From NCBI GenBank assembly GCA_963667715.1, contig OY763926.1, positions 3,720,001-3,784,000 on the forward strand: 64,000 bases of DNA. Reading direction: 5' to 3'. A program made the translations under genes and the position numbers. The notes under the pieces were generated by a model. The model was not told the origin of the DNA. It worked only from the letters and a program-made list of their open reading frames with translations, and made no database searches. This document shows positions 1 to 8,432 of this stretch, in pieces. Numbering within the stretch: the first letter of the stretch is position 1; each line of letters starts with the position of its first letter. The DNA comes from JAFGDI01 sp963667715 (GTDB taxonomy: Bacteria > Planctomycetota > Phycisphaerae > Sedimentisphaerales > SM23-30).

Positions 1-499
1 CATTTACTTCTGACAGCCTCGACATACATTCGTCAAGACTACCGGTACTCTCACCAACTTTTACCAGTGATATATCGAGCCGGTCAAAAATAGCCGGCAA
101 ACCAGCCATCGCAACAGAAAGAGAATTACCGGATCGTATCTGCCTGGTCAGAAAAGTGACCAGCTTCACAACTCGCTTACTCGGATTCTGCTGGGCAACA
201 ACCTCAAGAGCTGCCATAACAGGTATTTTTGCCCTCAAAGCGGTAGCAAACTGGCTAATGAACGCTTGTTTCTCGCGATTGGAAAGCTTGAAGTTCTTTT
301 TGATGGCAGGCCCAGCAACATGCTCTACCTGCTCTGCAATAGTGTCAACATCAGCTGACGCCTCTACCGCAACGATCTCAGAGACAAATTTACCCTGATC
401 AGATAAAACAATACGGGCCGACGGCATATCGATAGCTTCTATCTCGCCATCGATATACTGACCGGCCCGGTTCAATGCTGTATATTTGAATTTCGGCAT
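1..499 (-). CDS. gspF: Type II secretion / type IV pilus inner-membrane platform protein GspF/PilC (N-terminal part)
   Basis: The reading frame starts at the ATG at 499 and runs off the left edge, so only about 166 residues are visible. The N-terminus MPKFKYTALNRAGQ is the usual opening of GspF/PilC proteins (short beta segment, then a conserved Asn-x-x-Gly). Residues about 75-165 match the first T2SSF helical domain, with a Phe-x-x-Gln-Phe-Ala-Thr-x-x-x-Ala-x-Ile-Pro helix and a Gly-Glu-Ser-Thr-Gly motif near the cut. In the family this protein forms the inner-membrane platform that couples the assembly ATPase to pseudopilin polymerisation. It follows the DUF4340 gene after 130 bp with no clear terminator between. 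I cannot tell pilus from secretion use without the rest of the locus. Confidence 0.85.
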   Translation of the reverse strand, partial: MPKFKYTALNRAGQYIDGEIEAIDMPSARIVLSDQGKFVSEIVAVEASADVDTIAEQVEHVAGPAIKKNFKLSNREKQAFISQFATALRAKIPVMAALEVVAQQNPSKRVVKLVTFLTRQIRSGNSLSVAMAGLPAIFDRLDISLVKVGESTGSLDECMSRLSEVN

Positions 500-628
500 A
501 GTTTTTTTCTGGTCAATAGCTAAAGTAAACAATAAATTCAGCGTCACTTAAACACTATTATAACCAACATCAAAACAGATGCCATTTCAAAACTCTATTT
601 TTTTCATAAACGGCTAAACGCCATGTAA

Positions 629-1777
629 TTAGTTTGCGGGTACTGCTTCCGGCTGACTGTTATCTTCCGCTGCTGGAGCTGGAATATCCTGGATAAGCGT
701 ACTAAGCGACTTGACCAGTTTATTAGCCTTATATGGCTCCATGGTATAAACCCAGTCTTTATGACGAGCATTAAAATCTTCTACTGACTGATAGGTCTGA
801 AGCTGCTGGTCAGCATCTTCCATAGCCTTTTTGTCCTTGCTGATAGAAAGATTGCCGGCTTTAACCTTAGCCATGAATTCCTTGTTATCATAAACACTGG
901 AACAAGTCATAAAGAACTTCTCTGTGCCGTCAGCCTGGCCCTTGGCGATCTTCAAAGTAAGAATAGTCTGATCATTAGACTTAATAACATACTTATAATT
1001 ATACTTCAGGTCCTGCTGAACTGACTTTACCTTCTGCATATCATCGAACGAGATATCAGTTGCCGCGTCAAAAACACCTTCAAAATCGGTGCCCTTAACT
1101 TCTTTTCCTTCTGGAATATTTATAAGCTCAGGTTTAACCTTATCAGCCTCTTTCTTAGCAACGATAGTATAAGCACCTTCAGGGGTAGTAACCTCAACCG
1201 AGCTGATATTATCGCGAGTACATTCCAAAATACGCTTTTCAACATAACTTACCGGATTGGTATATATCCACGATACACGGTCGGCCAGATACACTTTCGA
1301 CTCGGCCTTTTCGTCAGCAGATAGCTTACGTACAAAAGTACGGCCAGTACTCTGGTCACGCTTACCGATAACAACACCAGTAATGAGCTTGCCCTCAGCA
1401 TCAAAGAACTTTATCAGCTTATCCGCATTAGACTCCATAACCTGTAGCTCGGCATAATTATCCGGATTGGAAGTTATATACTCTGAAACCTTAATATCCA
1501 GACAGTTGACGATCAGGCCGTTAACCTCTGAAAATAAAGCCGGGTAATTTTCACGCGATTCAACCACAAAGCCACTATCAGTTTTAACCAGACGAGCCTT
1601 TTTACCGCCACCGCTAACTTCTATAGCTGCAATATTGTCAGTACCCATTCCCTGAATAAGGGGAGTATTGGCAGCAACCTTATCTGAACCACTGTCAGCC
1701 GGCATCGAAACCAGCAGGGCCAATACTACCATTACTACGGCAGCAGCAACCAGTTTGAACAGTTTCTTGTCATCCAT
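629..1777 (-). CDS. DUF4340 domain protein of a GldA/F/G-type ABC exporter cluster
   Basis: This is a 382-residue protein with one N-terminal membrane anchor (residues about 7-25) followed by a long extracytoplasmic region. The repeated beta-rich layout, with motifs such as Phe-x-Asp-Ala-Glu-Gly-Lys, Val-x-Ile-Gly-Lys-Arg and a Val-Tyr-Leu-Ala-Asp stretch, is typical of DUF4340. These proteins regularly sit directly behind GldG-like genes, as here (51 bp after gldG). The start ATG at 1777 has AAAGGAA about seven bases upstream. The C-terminal tail is rich in Pro, Ala and Glu. The molecular role of DUF4340 is unknown; an accessory role in the exporter is inferred from position. Confidence 0.8.
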   Translation of the reverse strand: MDDKKLFKLVAAAVVMVVLALLVSMPADSGSDKVAANTPLIQGMGTDNIAAIEVSGGGKKARLVKTDSGFVVESRENYPALFSEVNGLIVNCLDIKVSEYITSNPDNYAELQVMESNADKLIKFFDAEGKLITGVVIGKRDQSTGRTFVRKLSADEKAESKVYLADRVSWIYTNPVSYVEKRILECTRDNISSVEVTTPEGAYTIVAKKEADKVKPELINIPEGKEVKGTDFEGVFDAATDISFDDMQKVKSVQQDLKYNYKYVIKSNDQTILTLKIAKGQADGTEKFFMTCSSVYDNKEFMAKVKAGNLSISKDKKAMEDADQQLQTYQSVEDFNARHKDWVYTMEPYKANKLVKSLSTLIQDIPAPAAEDNSQPEAVPAN

Positions 1778-1828
1778 ATTTATTTCCTTTCAAATCTTAA
1801 TTTTGATCAAGATAAAAACTTTTCCAGC

Positions 1829-3784
1829 TTACATAACCTTCTTCGCCATATAGTTCCTGCGTTTGATACTCTTTTGAATAGCCAGGAAAATGGCGATCGC
1901 CAGAATAACCGCAGGAGCTGCAACTGTATTGAACATAGTAAGCTTATCGCCAAGCGCCTCAATACCTTCACGACGTGAAAGCTGAGCATCACGAAGCTTT
2001 TTCTTTGATTCAAGGATCTTCAGCTCCAGTTCTTTACGGGCACCGTCAAACTGGGAAGCATCAATTACCAGCTGTCCCTGCCCTTTGGCCTCTGAGATCA
2101 TACTGTTAAGCTGCTGTTCAAAGCCTGCAATATCCTTCTGGATAGCCGCAACCTGCTCCTCGGTACGAGCATCCGCCGCTGCTTCGATCTTATCAACCAG
2201 AGTAAACGGCCTCTTAAAATTACCGCGACTGCGAATAGCAATCAGCTCATCTGAGCCCAGTAGATTATCGACAGTATTCATAAGCATAGACGCATTATCT
2301 GCAACTGGCGATGCTCCAAAAGGAGTAACATTATAAGCAAAAGAATCGCCGATAAAGTCAACATCGGTAAACACCGCTATAGTGCAAGTACCTTCAGACT
2401 CGGTTAGACCAGTAACAGTTTTCATCTCAGGTGCTTTTTCAGAATCACCTTCAGCTTCCTGCTGAACCTGTATACCCTCCGGGAAAGCAGACTTGAACTT
2501 ACCACTGACCAGACCGGCAACTATCTGTGGCTTATCACCAGGAGTAAACTGGCTCATAAGAGCCTTCGGATTCAGTCTCTGCAATGAGATCGGGGTAGTA
2601 GATGCCCAGCTATTACCTTCAGCAGAAGTCTGCATAAGCGGGGTAATGGTAATATCGTCCGCCTTAGTATCAAGCGGCTGTAGTACACTACCAAAAATCA
2701 TCTTCACTTCCGCCAGATCAGAACTAACTACATTATCCTTATTGAAGCAGTTATTCACGCCGTTAAACGACAGGTAACCGATCAGCTTTTCAGGATAGCT
2801 GTTACGCTGAAGCTGAACAGTTTCAGCCAGAAGTTTATCGCCAACATAAGTATTATCCGGAACGGTGACACCCCAGCTATTGAGCAGCTTATTGATCGAA
2901 GAGGACTGCTCCCCTGTCGGCTGGCCGTAAGCCTGCATCTGCTGATCAGGGACATCATTCACACAGAATGGGTCAACCATAAAAATTGCACGGCCGCCAT
3001 TTAGAACATACTGATCTATAGCAAACAGTGCCTTCTCAGAAAAGTCCTTAGGGTGAATTACCATAAGCATATCGACACCTTCGATCTTGTCGGTGTCAGG
3101 TTCGATCTTCTGAAGTTCGTATTTCTGGCCCAGCTGTCTGGTTATCATCCATGGCTGCTTTGGACGCTGGCCGGTCTGCTGCATCATCTGCATCATATAA
3201 GGTGAAATATCTTCACCCATAACTGGCAGCGAGCTCAAAACGCCAACCTTGATCTTCTGGCGGGTGGTAAGAGTATCAAGCATATAACTGATATCATACT
3301 CGATAAGGTTCTGACGATCTGGTGCAAAGAACTCTATCGCTTTGGTTGCACCGTACTCTGTCTTGGCTACCAAGCCAAAGAAGAAACCTTCCTCCTGAGT
3401 CACAGGGAAACGCTTAAGACCATAGCGAAGAGCGTCTTCTTCATCCTGCGAAAATGGACGAGGGTCAATTACCTCAAGTTTTATATTCTTATTAACAGAA
3501 GCATATTCTTCCAATAAGGCTTTCACAAAGTAATAATAATCATTGTAGCCTTTAATATCGTCAAGAGCTTTTGTCGTTGCGGTTTTAGCGTAATAAAGCT
3601 TTACCGTAACAGGCTGATTGATCTTGCCCAGAATAGCTTTTGTACCATCAGATAGGGTATAAAGCTTTTCCTCGGTAATATCTACTTTAGCGTTACCTGT
3701 AACTTTATTTATGATAACAATTGCACTAACAGTTATCACTATCACTGAAATAAGGGCTAATATTGTTCTTGTCATTCTACTCAT
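1829..3784 (-). CDS. gldG: GldG-family ABC exporter auxiliary membrane protein
   Basis: A 651-residue protein with one transmembrane helix at residues about 7-28, a large periplasmic part, and a second helix near the C-terminus (about 618-637) followed by a basic tail. The periplasmic N-terminal module begins with the typical Asp-Ile-Thr-Glu-Glu-Lys-Leu-Tyr-Thr-Leu-Ser motif. A central segment with Val-Asp-Met-Leu-Met-Val-Ile-His-Pro and Gly-Gly-Arg-Ala-Ile-Phe-Met-Val-Asp-Pro-Phe matches the 'ABC-type uncharacterized transport system' domain. A coiled-coil region around residues 530-600 precedes the last helix. The start codon abuts the stop of the permease gene upstream (zero gap), so the two are translationally coupled. 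GldG was named from Bacteroidota gliding, but homologues in non-gliders serve unknown export; no motility role is implied. Confidence 0.85.
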   Translation of the reverse strand: MSRMTRTILALISVIVITVSAIVIINKVTGNAKVDITEEKLYTLSDGTKAILGKINQPVTVKLYYAKTATTKALDDIKGYNDYYYFVKALLEEYASVNKNIKLEVIDPRPFSQDEEDALRYGLKRFPVTQEEGFFFGLVAKTEYGATKAIEFFAPDRQNLIEYDISYMLDTLTTRQKIKVGVLSSLPVMGEDISPYMMQMMQQTGQRPKQPWMITRQLGQKYELQKIEPDTDKIEGVDMLMVIHPKDFSEKALFAIDQYVLNGGRAIFMVDPFCVNDVPDQQMQAYGQPTGEQSSSINKLLNSWGVTVPDNTYVGDKLLAETVQLQRNSYPEKLIGYLSFNGVNNCFNKDNVVSSDLAEVKMIFGSVLQPLDTKADDITITPLMQTSAEGNSWASTTPISLQRLNPKALMSQFTPGDKPQIVAGLVSGKFKSAFPEGIQVQQEAEGDSEKAPEMKTVTGLTESEGTCTIAVFTDVDFIGDSFAYNVTPFGASPVADNASMLMNTVDNLLGSDELIAIRSRGNFKRPFTLVDKIEAAADARTEEQVAAIQKDIAGFEQQLNSMISEAKGQGQLVIDASQFDGARKELELKILESKKKLRDAQLSRREGIEALGDKLTMFNTVAAPAVILAIAIFLAIQKSIKRRNYMAKKVM

Positions 3785-4516
3785 TTATGCGGCCTTCCTT
3801 TCTTCCAGGATCAGACAACATGACCAGACCCAACCGGCGATCATCGCCAGGAAAAAGCCAAGATCTGCAACCTTAATAACTCCACGCTGCATAGACTCAA
3901 AATGGTTCTGGAAACTTAACTTCTCTATTACCGATACCAATCCAACAGGTAGAAAACTATTCAATATATCAATTGAAGACGGCAGCCCGATAAAGTAAAG
4001 CACTGCACAGGCAACAACGGATAAGATAAAACTGATAACCTGATTCTTGGTAACTGCTGAGAAGAAACAACCAACAGCCAGATAAGCACCCGCCATCAGG
4101 AATGCTCCAATATAACCGGCAAAGATCTGACCGCCGTCAGGGTCACCAAGATAAGAAACTGTAACCGGCATCGGAAAAGTTAAACAAAGTGCTATCGCCA
4201 GGAAAACCCAGGCGGCAATAAATTTACCAAGAACTGCCTGCGACACGGTTATCGGCAAAGTGAACAGCAGCTCAATAGAACCGCTGCGGCGTTCTTCGGC
4301 CCAAAGCCTCATAGCAACACTTGGCACCATAAAAATATAGAGCACTGGAAGCCATTTGAAAAACAGACGCAAATCCGCCTGACGAAAATCAAAAAATCTG
4401 TCCTTAAAGGGTAAATACCCGGCCGCAGCCAGGAAAATTACCAGGAACACATAAGCTACCGGGGTAGCGAAGTACCCTTTTAGCTCACGCTTACACACTG
4501 ATAAAAAACCATTCAT
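3785..4516 (-). CDS. gldF: ABC-2 type transporter permease (GldF-like)
   Basis: A 243-residue integral membrane protein with six predicted helices. The N-terminus, MNGFLSVCKRELKGYFATPVAY, is the standard opening of GldF-like ABC-2 permeases, followed by a short cytoplasmic loop with Arg-Leu-Trp-Ala-Glu-Glu-Arg-Arg-Ser-Gly-Ser-Ile-Glu (residues about 65-77), the region that couples to the ATPase. It would pair with the ATP-binding protein encoded at 4767-5474 to form the export pore. The two genes are separated by about 250 bp of repeat sequence, an unusually large gap for such a pair and probably caused by insertions. The substrate is unknown. Confidence 0.88.
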   Translation of the reverse strand: MNGFLSVCKRELKGYFATPVAYVFLVIFLAAAGYLPFKDRFFDFRQADLRLFFKWLPVLYIFMVPSVAMRLWAEERRSGSIELLFTLPITVSQAVLGKFIAAWVFLAIALCLTFPMPVTVSYLGDPDGGQIFAGYIGAFLMAGAYLAVGCFFSAVTKNQVISFILSVVACAVLYFIGLPSSIDILNSFLPVGLVSVIEKLSFQNHFESMQRGVIKVADLGFFLAMIAGWVWSCCLILEERKAA

Positions 4517-4579
4517 ACTATACTTACTCCTGATTTATCTTAGATAAACAAAAACATTTACTATCGTAATTCACTATTA

Positions 4580-4765
4580 AAAAAGTTTTTACTCCCGATG
4601 TATTTCGGGATAGTAATTAGTAGTTAGTTTTTGAAGGTGACCTCTAATAATTGCTTTCGTGACGCAGCTCAGGAAAAATCAAGACCGTTTGTAGCCCGGA
4701 ATGAATTTTTAGAGGTTGCCTGAAGTCATTCAATTAAACTAATTGCTAAATACTAGCTCCTAACT
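4580..4765 (+). repeat. Repeat R2, copy E: decayed fragment interrupted by element R1
   Basis: This is the internal part of the 174-bp R2 repeat. It shows the CCCGATG-x-CATCGGG-type hairpin in reverse position, the TAGTTAGTTTTTGAA segment, then, after the R1 insertion, GAAGTCATTC and ACTAATTGCTAAAT. The outer CTCAAACTGACC ends are missing. Removing the R1 insert together with one TGAA copy restores the R2 order seen at 40620-40680. It lies between the ATPase and permease genes of the exporter cluster. Confidence 0.7.
4636..4720 (+). mobile_element. Repeat R1, copy 1 (85-bp deletion derivative of a MITE-like element)
   Basis: The ends GGTGACCTCTAATAATT and (reverse complement of the right end) GGCAACCTCTAAAAATT form imperfect terminal inverted repeats, 14 of 17 identical. 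The element is flanked by TGAA on both sides (4632-4635 and 4721-4724), a 4-bp target duplication. Compared with the two 161-bp copies at 21104 and 57282 it lacks 76 internal bases; the deletion joins two TTTCG direct repeats, as expected from slippage. It contains no ORF. It is inserted inside an R2 fragment. Confidence 0.85.
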
Positions 4766-4766
4766 T

Positions 4767-5474
4767 TTATGATGTGATCTTTCTGAAAACTTCATCGAAT
4801 GAACCGCCGAACTCTTCCTTGAGCTTCGCAGGAGTATCGTTGGCAACAATACAGCCGCGATTAACAATAATAGAACGAGTACAGATAGCTTCAACTTCTT
4901 CAAGGATATGAGTAGAGATAAGAATACACTTATCCTTAGCCATAGAATTAATAAGCTCTCTTACCTCATGCTTCTGATTTGGGTCAAGACCATCAGTCGG
5001 CTCATCGAGAATAAGAACCTGCGGATCGTGCACAAGACACTGAGCCAGGCCAACTCTGCGTTTATAACCCTTTGAAAGAGTCTCGATCACCTGATGATAA
5101 ACATTGCTGATCGAACACATAGACACAACTCTGTCGATCGCATCTTTGCGTTTGGCAGCTGCTATACCTCTGGAATCACAGATAAAATTGAGGAATGATG
5201 CTACCGTCATTTCGCCATAGGCCGGTGCATTCTCTGCAAGATATCCAAGGTTCTTTCTCACCGCTATACTTTCCTTGATAATATCATGGCCGCAAATCTC
5301 TGCCGTACCAGAATCCGGCGAAAGAAAACAGGCCAGCATTTTCATAGCAGTACTTTTACCAGCACCATTAGGTCCAAGAAAGCCAAGTACTTCTCCCTGA
5401 CTTACATCAAAACTAATGCCATCAACGGCCTTGATCGGGCCAAAACTCCGTCTAAGGTCTTTCACTCTGATCAT
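4767..5474 (-). CDS. gldA: ABC transporter ATP-binding protein (GldA/CcmA-like)
   Basis: A 235-residue cytoplasmic ATPase. Walker A is Gly-Pro-Asn-Gly-Ala-Gly-Lys-Ser-Thr near residues 34-42, the signature is Leu-Ser-Lys-Gly-Tyr (a common variant in ABC-2 exporters, instead of LSGGQ), Walker B is Leu-Ile-Leu-Asp-Glu-Pro-Thr-Asp-Gly-Leu-Asp, and the switch His is in Ile-Ser-Thr-His-Ile-Leu-Glu-Glu-Val. The length is normal for a single-domain exporter ATPase. It heads the minus-strand cluster with the permease, GldG and DUF4340 genes and would energise that exporter. The start ATG at 5474 is preceded by GGAGATACTCTTTA, which gives a weakly spaced ribosome site. Confidence 0.9.
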   Translation of the reverse strand: MIRVKDLRRSFGPIKAVDGISFDVSQGEVLGFLGPNGAGKSTAMKMLACFLSPDSGTAEICGHDIIKESIAVRKNLGYLAENAPAYGEMTVASFLNFICDSRGIAAAKRKDAIDRVVSMCSISNVYHQVIETLSKGYKRRVGLAQCLVHDPQVLILDEPTDGLDPNQKHEVRELINSMAKDKCILISTHILEEVEAICTRSIIVNRGCIVANDTPAKLKEEFGGSFDEVFRKITS

Positions 5475-5863
5475 TAAAGAGTATCTCCTAACAATAAATA
5501 AACCTTACTTACAGTCAACTTCGCACTTACATACAACTAAATCTAATATCATTAAAATAGAATTATCATTATCTGCATAAATCTTATGATTGTCAATACG
5601 CCTGTCAAACAACTGGGGTTCACAAAAGACAAAAGCTTTTTAGTGAGCAGCTAAAGTGTAATGCACTAACTGATCAATTACAAACCAATGTTTACAGATC
5701 AGAAAAATCAGAGTAAAAATGGCTAGACTGCTATACCTAATTATATATATCAAAAAACACACCCGGATATTGAGTTGGGATTCCATTTTTCAACGCCTAT
5801 AATAACTTACAGTTCTAATTATTTTGCAACAACACCCATAACCAAGGTATAACCAAAAAAATC
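5475..5863. other. Divergent intergenic region, no gene seen
   Basis: A 390-bp A/T-rich stretch between the divergent gldA and rpmF transcription units. No ORF with coding character, tRNA or known RNA motif was recognised. It must carry the promoter of the exporter cluster on the minus strand, but no convincing -35/-10 pair stands out there. Confidence 0.6.
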
Positions 5864-5892
5864 TTGACATAATTCCATTTTTGGTATACACT
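5864..5892 (+). promoter_or_regulatory. Sigma-70 type promoter of the rpmF-plsX-fab operon
   Basis: A perfect -35 box TTGACA (5864-5869) is followed after 17 bp by TACACT (5887-5892), with TATACA overlapping it two bases earlier. The predicted start would leave an untranslated leader of about 100 bases before rpmF at 6003. This is the only strong promoter seen ahead of the operon. Confidence 0.65.
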
Positions 5893-6002
5893 TTTCCGCT
5901 TACTGTCTCCTTTATTAGAGACACGTACCGGTATGTTAATCCGTTACATTATTACAATAGTTTTACAACTCATTGTCATTAAAGAAATTAGAGAGCTAAG
6001 CA

Positions 6003-6179
6003 ATGTTACCAACAAAGAAAACATCAAAATCTCGTACTCGTACAAGACGCAGTCACCAGGCTATCAAGCCAGTTAATTACTCTGTTTGTGAAAAATGCGG
6101 TAATGCCAAACTGCCTCACGCTATGTGTGCACAGTGTGGTTATGTTAACAAGTCATTGAGTATCAACACAAACGAATAA
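6003..6179 (+). CDS. rpmF: 50S ribosomal protein L32
   Basis: A 58-residue basic protein starting MLPTKKTSKSRTRTRRSHQA, with the L32 zinc-ribbon half motifs Cys-x-x-Cys (CEKC) and Cys-x-x-Cys (CAQC) spaced by 12 residues. L32 binds the large ribosomal subunit. It is the first gene of a plsX-fab operon, the classic arrangement that links ribosome synthesis with membrane lipid synthesis in many bacteria. plsX starts 42 bases downstream. The four Cys form suggests a zinc-binding version rather than a Cys-free paralogue. Confidence 0.95.
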   Translation: MLPTKKTSKSRTRTRRSHQAIKPVNYSVCEKCGNAKLPHAMCAQCGYVNKSLSINTNE

Positions 6180-6221
6180 TTACGTAAAGTATTAGTCGGC
6201 AAACAATTACGAGGGATAGAT

Positions 6222-7211
6222 ATGCGTATCGCAGTCGATGCCATGGGAGGCGACAATGCACCCAAAGCAATAGTAGAGGGTGCATTAGAAGCAGCCAGTC
6301 AATTACAGGACGATGATCAGATCATACTTGTCGGCGAAGAACAGGCCATTCTTTCCATTCTGGGCGACAGCTCAAAATGGAAAGACAAGATTTCTGTTGT
6401 ACATGCCCCAGACAATATTGAAATGCATGAATCGCCTGTAGATTCACTTCGTAAAAAGCCGAAAAGCTCAATTGCTGTTATGGCCAAACTGGCCAAAGAC
6501 GGTGAAGCTGACATAGTGCTAAGTGCCGGTAATACCGGCGCTTGCGTTGCGGCATGTCAGATGCGTATGCGTCTGCTGCCCGAAGTTCAGCGTCCTGGTA
6601 TTATGGTCACATTCCCTACTCTGGCAGGTCCTATAATCCTGTGTGATGTAGGTGCTAATGTTGCCCCTAAACCAGCCCATCTATACCAGTATGGCCTTAT
6701 GTGCGATGTATATGCCAGAGAAGTTATCGGAACTGATAACCCTACTCTTGGACTTATCAATATTGGCGAAGAAGAAAGTAAAGGAACTGGCCTGGCTAAA
6801 GAAGTTAACCAGATGTTCCGTGAAGATAAAACGCTAAACTTTATCGGTAATATTGAGCCACGCGAATTATTAAACAAGCCAGCAGACATTCTGGTCTGTG
6901 ACGGTTTTGCCGGTAATATTATTCTTAAACTTACCGAAGGTATTGCTGAAGCAGTATTTAAGTTTATCGGTAATGAAGTTGCACTTCAGAAACCTGAATT
7001 ATTGCCGCAATTCGCCCCTATCGTTGAAAAGATCTATAAAAAGCACGATTATAACGAATACGGCGGAGCACCGCTATTAGGAGTAGATGGTATAAGCATC
7101 ATCTGTCACGGCAATAGTGACCGCAGAACAATTAAGAATGCTATTCTGGCTGCTCTGAAACACGGACACCTGAACATAAATGAAAAGATAGTCGCAAGAC
7201 TAGCTAAGTAA
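6222..7211 (+). CDS. plsX: Phosphate acyltransferase PlsX
   Basis: A 329-residue protein beginning MRIAVDAMGGDNAPKAIVEG, the diagnostic PlsX start. It converts acyl-ACP and phosphate to acyl-phosphate, the acyl donor for PlsY in phospholipid synthesis, and acts peripherally at the inner membrane. Further family motifs are His-Ala-Pro-Asp-Asn-Ile-x-Met-His-Glu-Ser-Pro (near residue 67), Ser-Ala-Gly-Asn-Thr-Gly-Ala (about 107) and Cys-Asp-Gly-Phe-Ala-Gly-Asn (about 227). The length is typical. GAGGGATAG lies just ahead of the ATG. It is followed by fabH after 25 bases. Confidence 0.96.
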   Translation: MRIAVDAMGGDNAPKAIVEGALEAASQLQDDDQIILVGEEQAILSILGDSSKWKDKISVVHAPDNIEMHESPVDSLRKKPKSSIAVMAKLAKDGEADIVLSAGNTGACVAACQMRMRLLPEVQRPGIMVTFPTLAGPIILCDVGANVAPKPAHLYQYGLMCDVYAREVIGTDNPTLGLINIGEEESKGTGLAKEVNQMFREDKTLNFIGNIEPRELLNKPADILVCDGFAGNIILKLTEGIAEAVFKFIGNEVALQKPELLPQFAPIVEKIYKKHDYNEYGGAPLLGVDGISIICHGNSDRRTIKNAILAALKHGHLNINEKIVARLAK

Positions 7212-7236
7212 TCCTACCCCCCTGTCAGGAATAAAG

Positions 7237-8262
7237 ATGCAGAAACAATTTACTGGAAATTTCTTTAGTAATAACCGCCGGGCCATTATTACTGGAACCG
7301 GCTCATATGTGCCAGCTGGCGTAGTTACCAATCACGACCTTGAAAAGCTTGTCGAAACCTCTGACGAATGGATCATTACCAGAACCGGGATTAAAGAAAG
7401 ACGTAGAGTCGTTCCTGGTGTTGAGTCAGCGGCTACTCTTGGTATCGAAGCGGCTAAAAAAGCTCTGGAAGCAGCTAATTGCTCTGCTGATGAAATAGAC
7501 TATATTGTCTGCTCTACTATCACCCCTGAAGTTCAATATCCTGCTACTGCTTGTTTTATCCAGGAAGGTCTCGGCAATAAACACGCCTGTGCTTTTGATA
7601 TTACTGCTACCTGCAGCGGTTTTGTTTATGCCTGCAATATCGGCGCTTCTTTTATCAGTGCCGGCCAGGCCAAAAAAGTGCTGGTTGTTGGTACTGAAAC
7701 CATGTCTACTTCGCTTGATTATACAGACAGAAATACCTGTGTTCTTTTCGGTGATGGCTCTGGTGCTGCGGTACTGGAACTGGAAGAAAATTCTGAACGC
7801 GGTTTGATATATAATAGTGTTCACGCTGACGGTACTCAGTGGGAAACTATCGTTTGCCCTGCCCCCGGCAGCAGATTCCCGGTTGAAGATGTCCTTTCTG
7901 GCAAGTGCAAAAGGATATATACCGAGCTAAACGGCCGCGAAACCTATAAGCAGGCAGTTAGCACTATTGTTGATACAATTACCGGTACTCTTGAAGGTGC
8001 TGGTGTTTCTCTTAGCGATATAAAAATGATGATCCCTCATCAGATGAATGCCCGCATTATCGAAGCGGTAATGAAGCGAGTTGAATTCGCTGAAGAACAG
8101 GTATTCGTTAATATTGAAAAATACGGCAATACATCTTCTGCTTCTATTCCAATAGCATTAGATGAAGCGATCAGAGACGGTAAGCTCCAGAAAGGTGACC
8201 TTATCCTGCTCATAGCTTTTGGTGCCGGTTTCACCTGGGGATCTAACCTCTTTAGACTGTAA
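7237..8262 (+). CDS. fabH: Beta-ketoacyl-ACP synthase III
   Basis: A 341-residue condensing enzyme that joins acetyl-CoA and malonyl-ACP to start fatty-acid elongation. The thiolase-fold catalytic triad is visible: Cys126 in Ala-Thr-Cys-Ser-Gly-Phe, His268 in Ile-Pro-His-Gln-Met-Asn, and Asn298 in Tyr-Gly-Asn-Thr-Ser. The His motif has Met where most FabH proteins have Ala (PHQAN). The N-terminus is about 12 residues longer than in E. coli FabH; the conserved part begins at Arg-Ala-Ile-Ile-Thr-Gly-Thr-Gly-Ser-Tyr-Val-Pro. It lies in the plsX-fabH-fabD-fabG series, with a 170-bp gap before fabD. Confidence 0.95.
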   Translation: MQKQFTGNFFSNNRRAIITGTGSYVPAGVVTNHDLEKLVETSDEWIITRTGIKERRRVVPGVESAATLGIEAAKKALEAANCSADEIDYIVCSTITPEVQYPATACFIQEGLGNKHACAFDITATCSGFVYACNIGASFISAGQAKKVLVVGTETMSTSLDYTDRNTCVLFGDGSGAAVLELEENSERGLIYNSVHADGTQWETIVCPAPGSRFPVEDVLSGKCKRIYTELNGRETYKQAVSTIVDTITGTLEGAGVSLSDIKMMIPHQMNARIIEAVMKRVEFAEEQVFVNIEKYGNTSSASIPIALDEAIRDGKLQKGDLILLIAFGAGFTWGSNLFRL

Positions 8263-8270
8263 TAATTCAG

Positions 8271-8377
8271 ACCGGCACCCAAGTCAAAGCCGGTTGCCCT
8301 GGAGCAATTATATTGAAATTGCCCGGAGCGAATTCTCAGCCTTATGAATATTCGTCCGATGCAAGACTGGTCCAGGG
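8271..8377 (+). promoter_or_regulatory. Possible structured RNA leader between fabH and fabD
   Basis: The 170-bp fabH-fabD gap is long for this otherwise tight operon and holds several exact inverted repeats: ACCGGC/GCCGGT (8271-8276 with 8289-8294), GCAATT/AATTGC (8304-8309 with 8317-8322), and CCCTGG/CCAGGG (8297-8302 with 8372-8377), the last enclosing the second. No T-run follows, so it is not an obvious terminator. It could be a processing site or a regulatory leader. It matches no RNA family that I recognise. Confidence 0.3.
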
Positions 8378-8432
8378 AAGTTGTGAATTAACTGTTATAA
8401 CCAGCTAATCATTGGTACGAAAGGGTTTTGGA

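Noticed and set aside
156..398. Plus-strand ORF of 80 codons
   Set aside because: It is the antisense shadow of the GspF/PilC gene, whose minus-strand frame carries the conserved motifs.
1829..5474. Evidence of gliding motility from gldA/F/G-like genes
   Set aside because: Homologues are widespread in non-gliding bacteria and none of the other gld/spr genes is present in the window.
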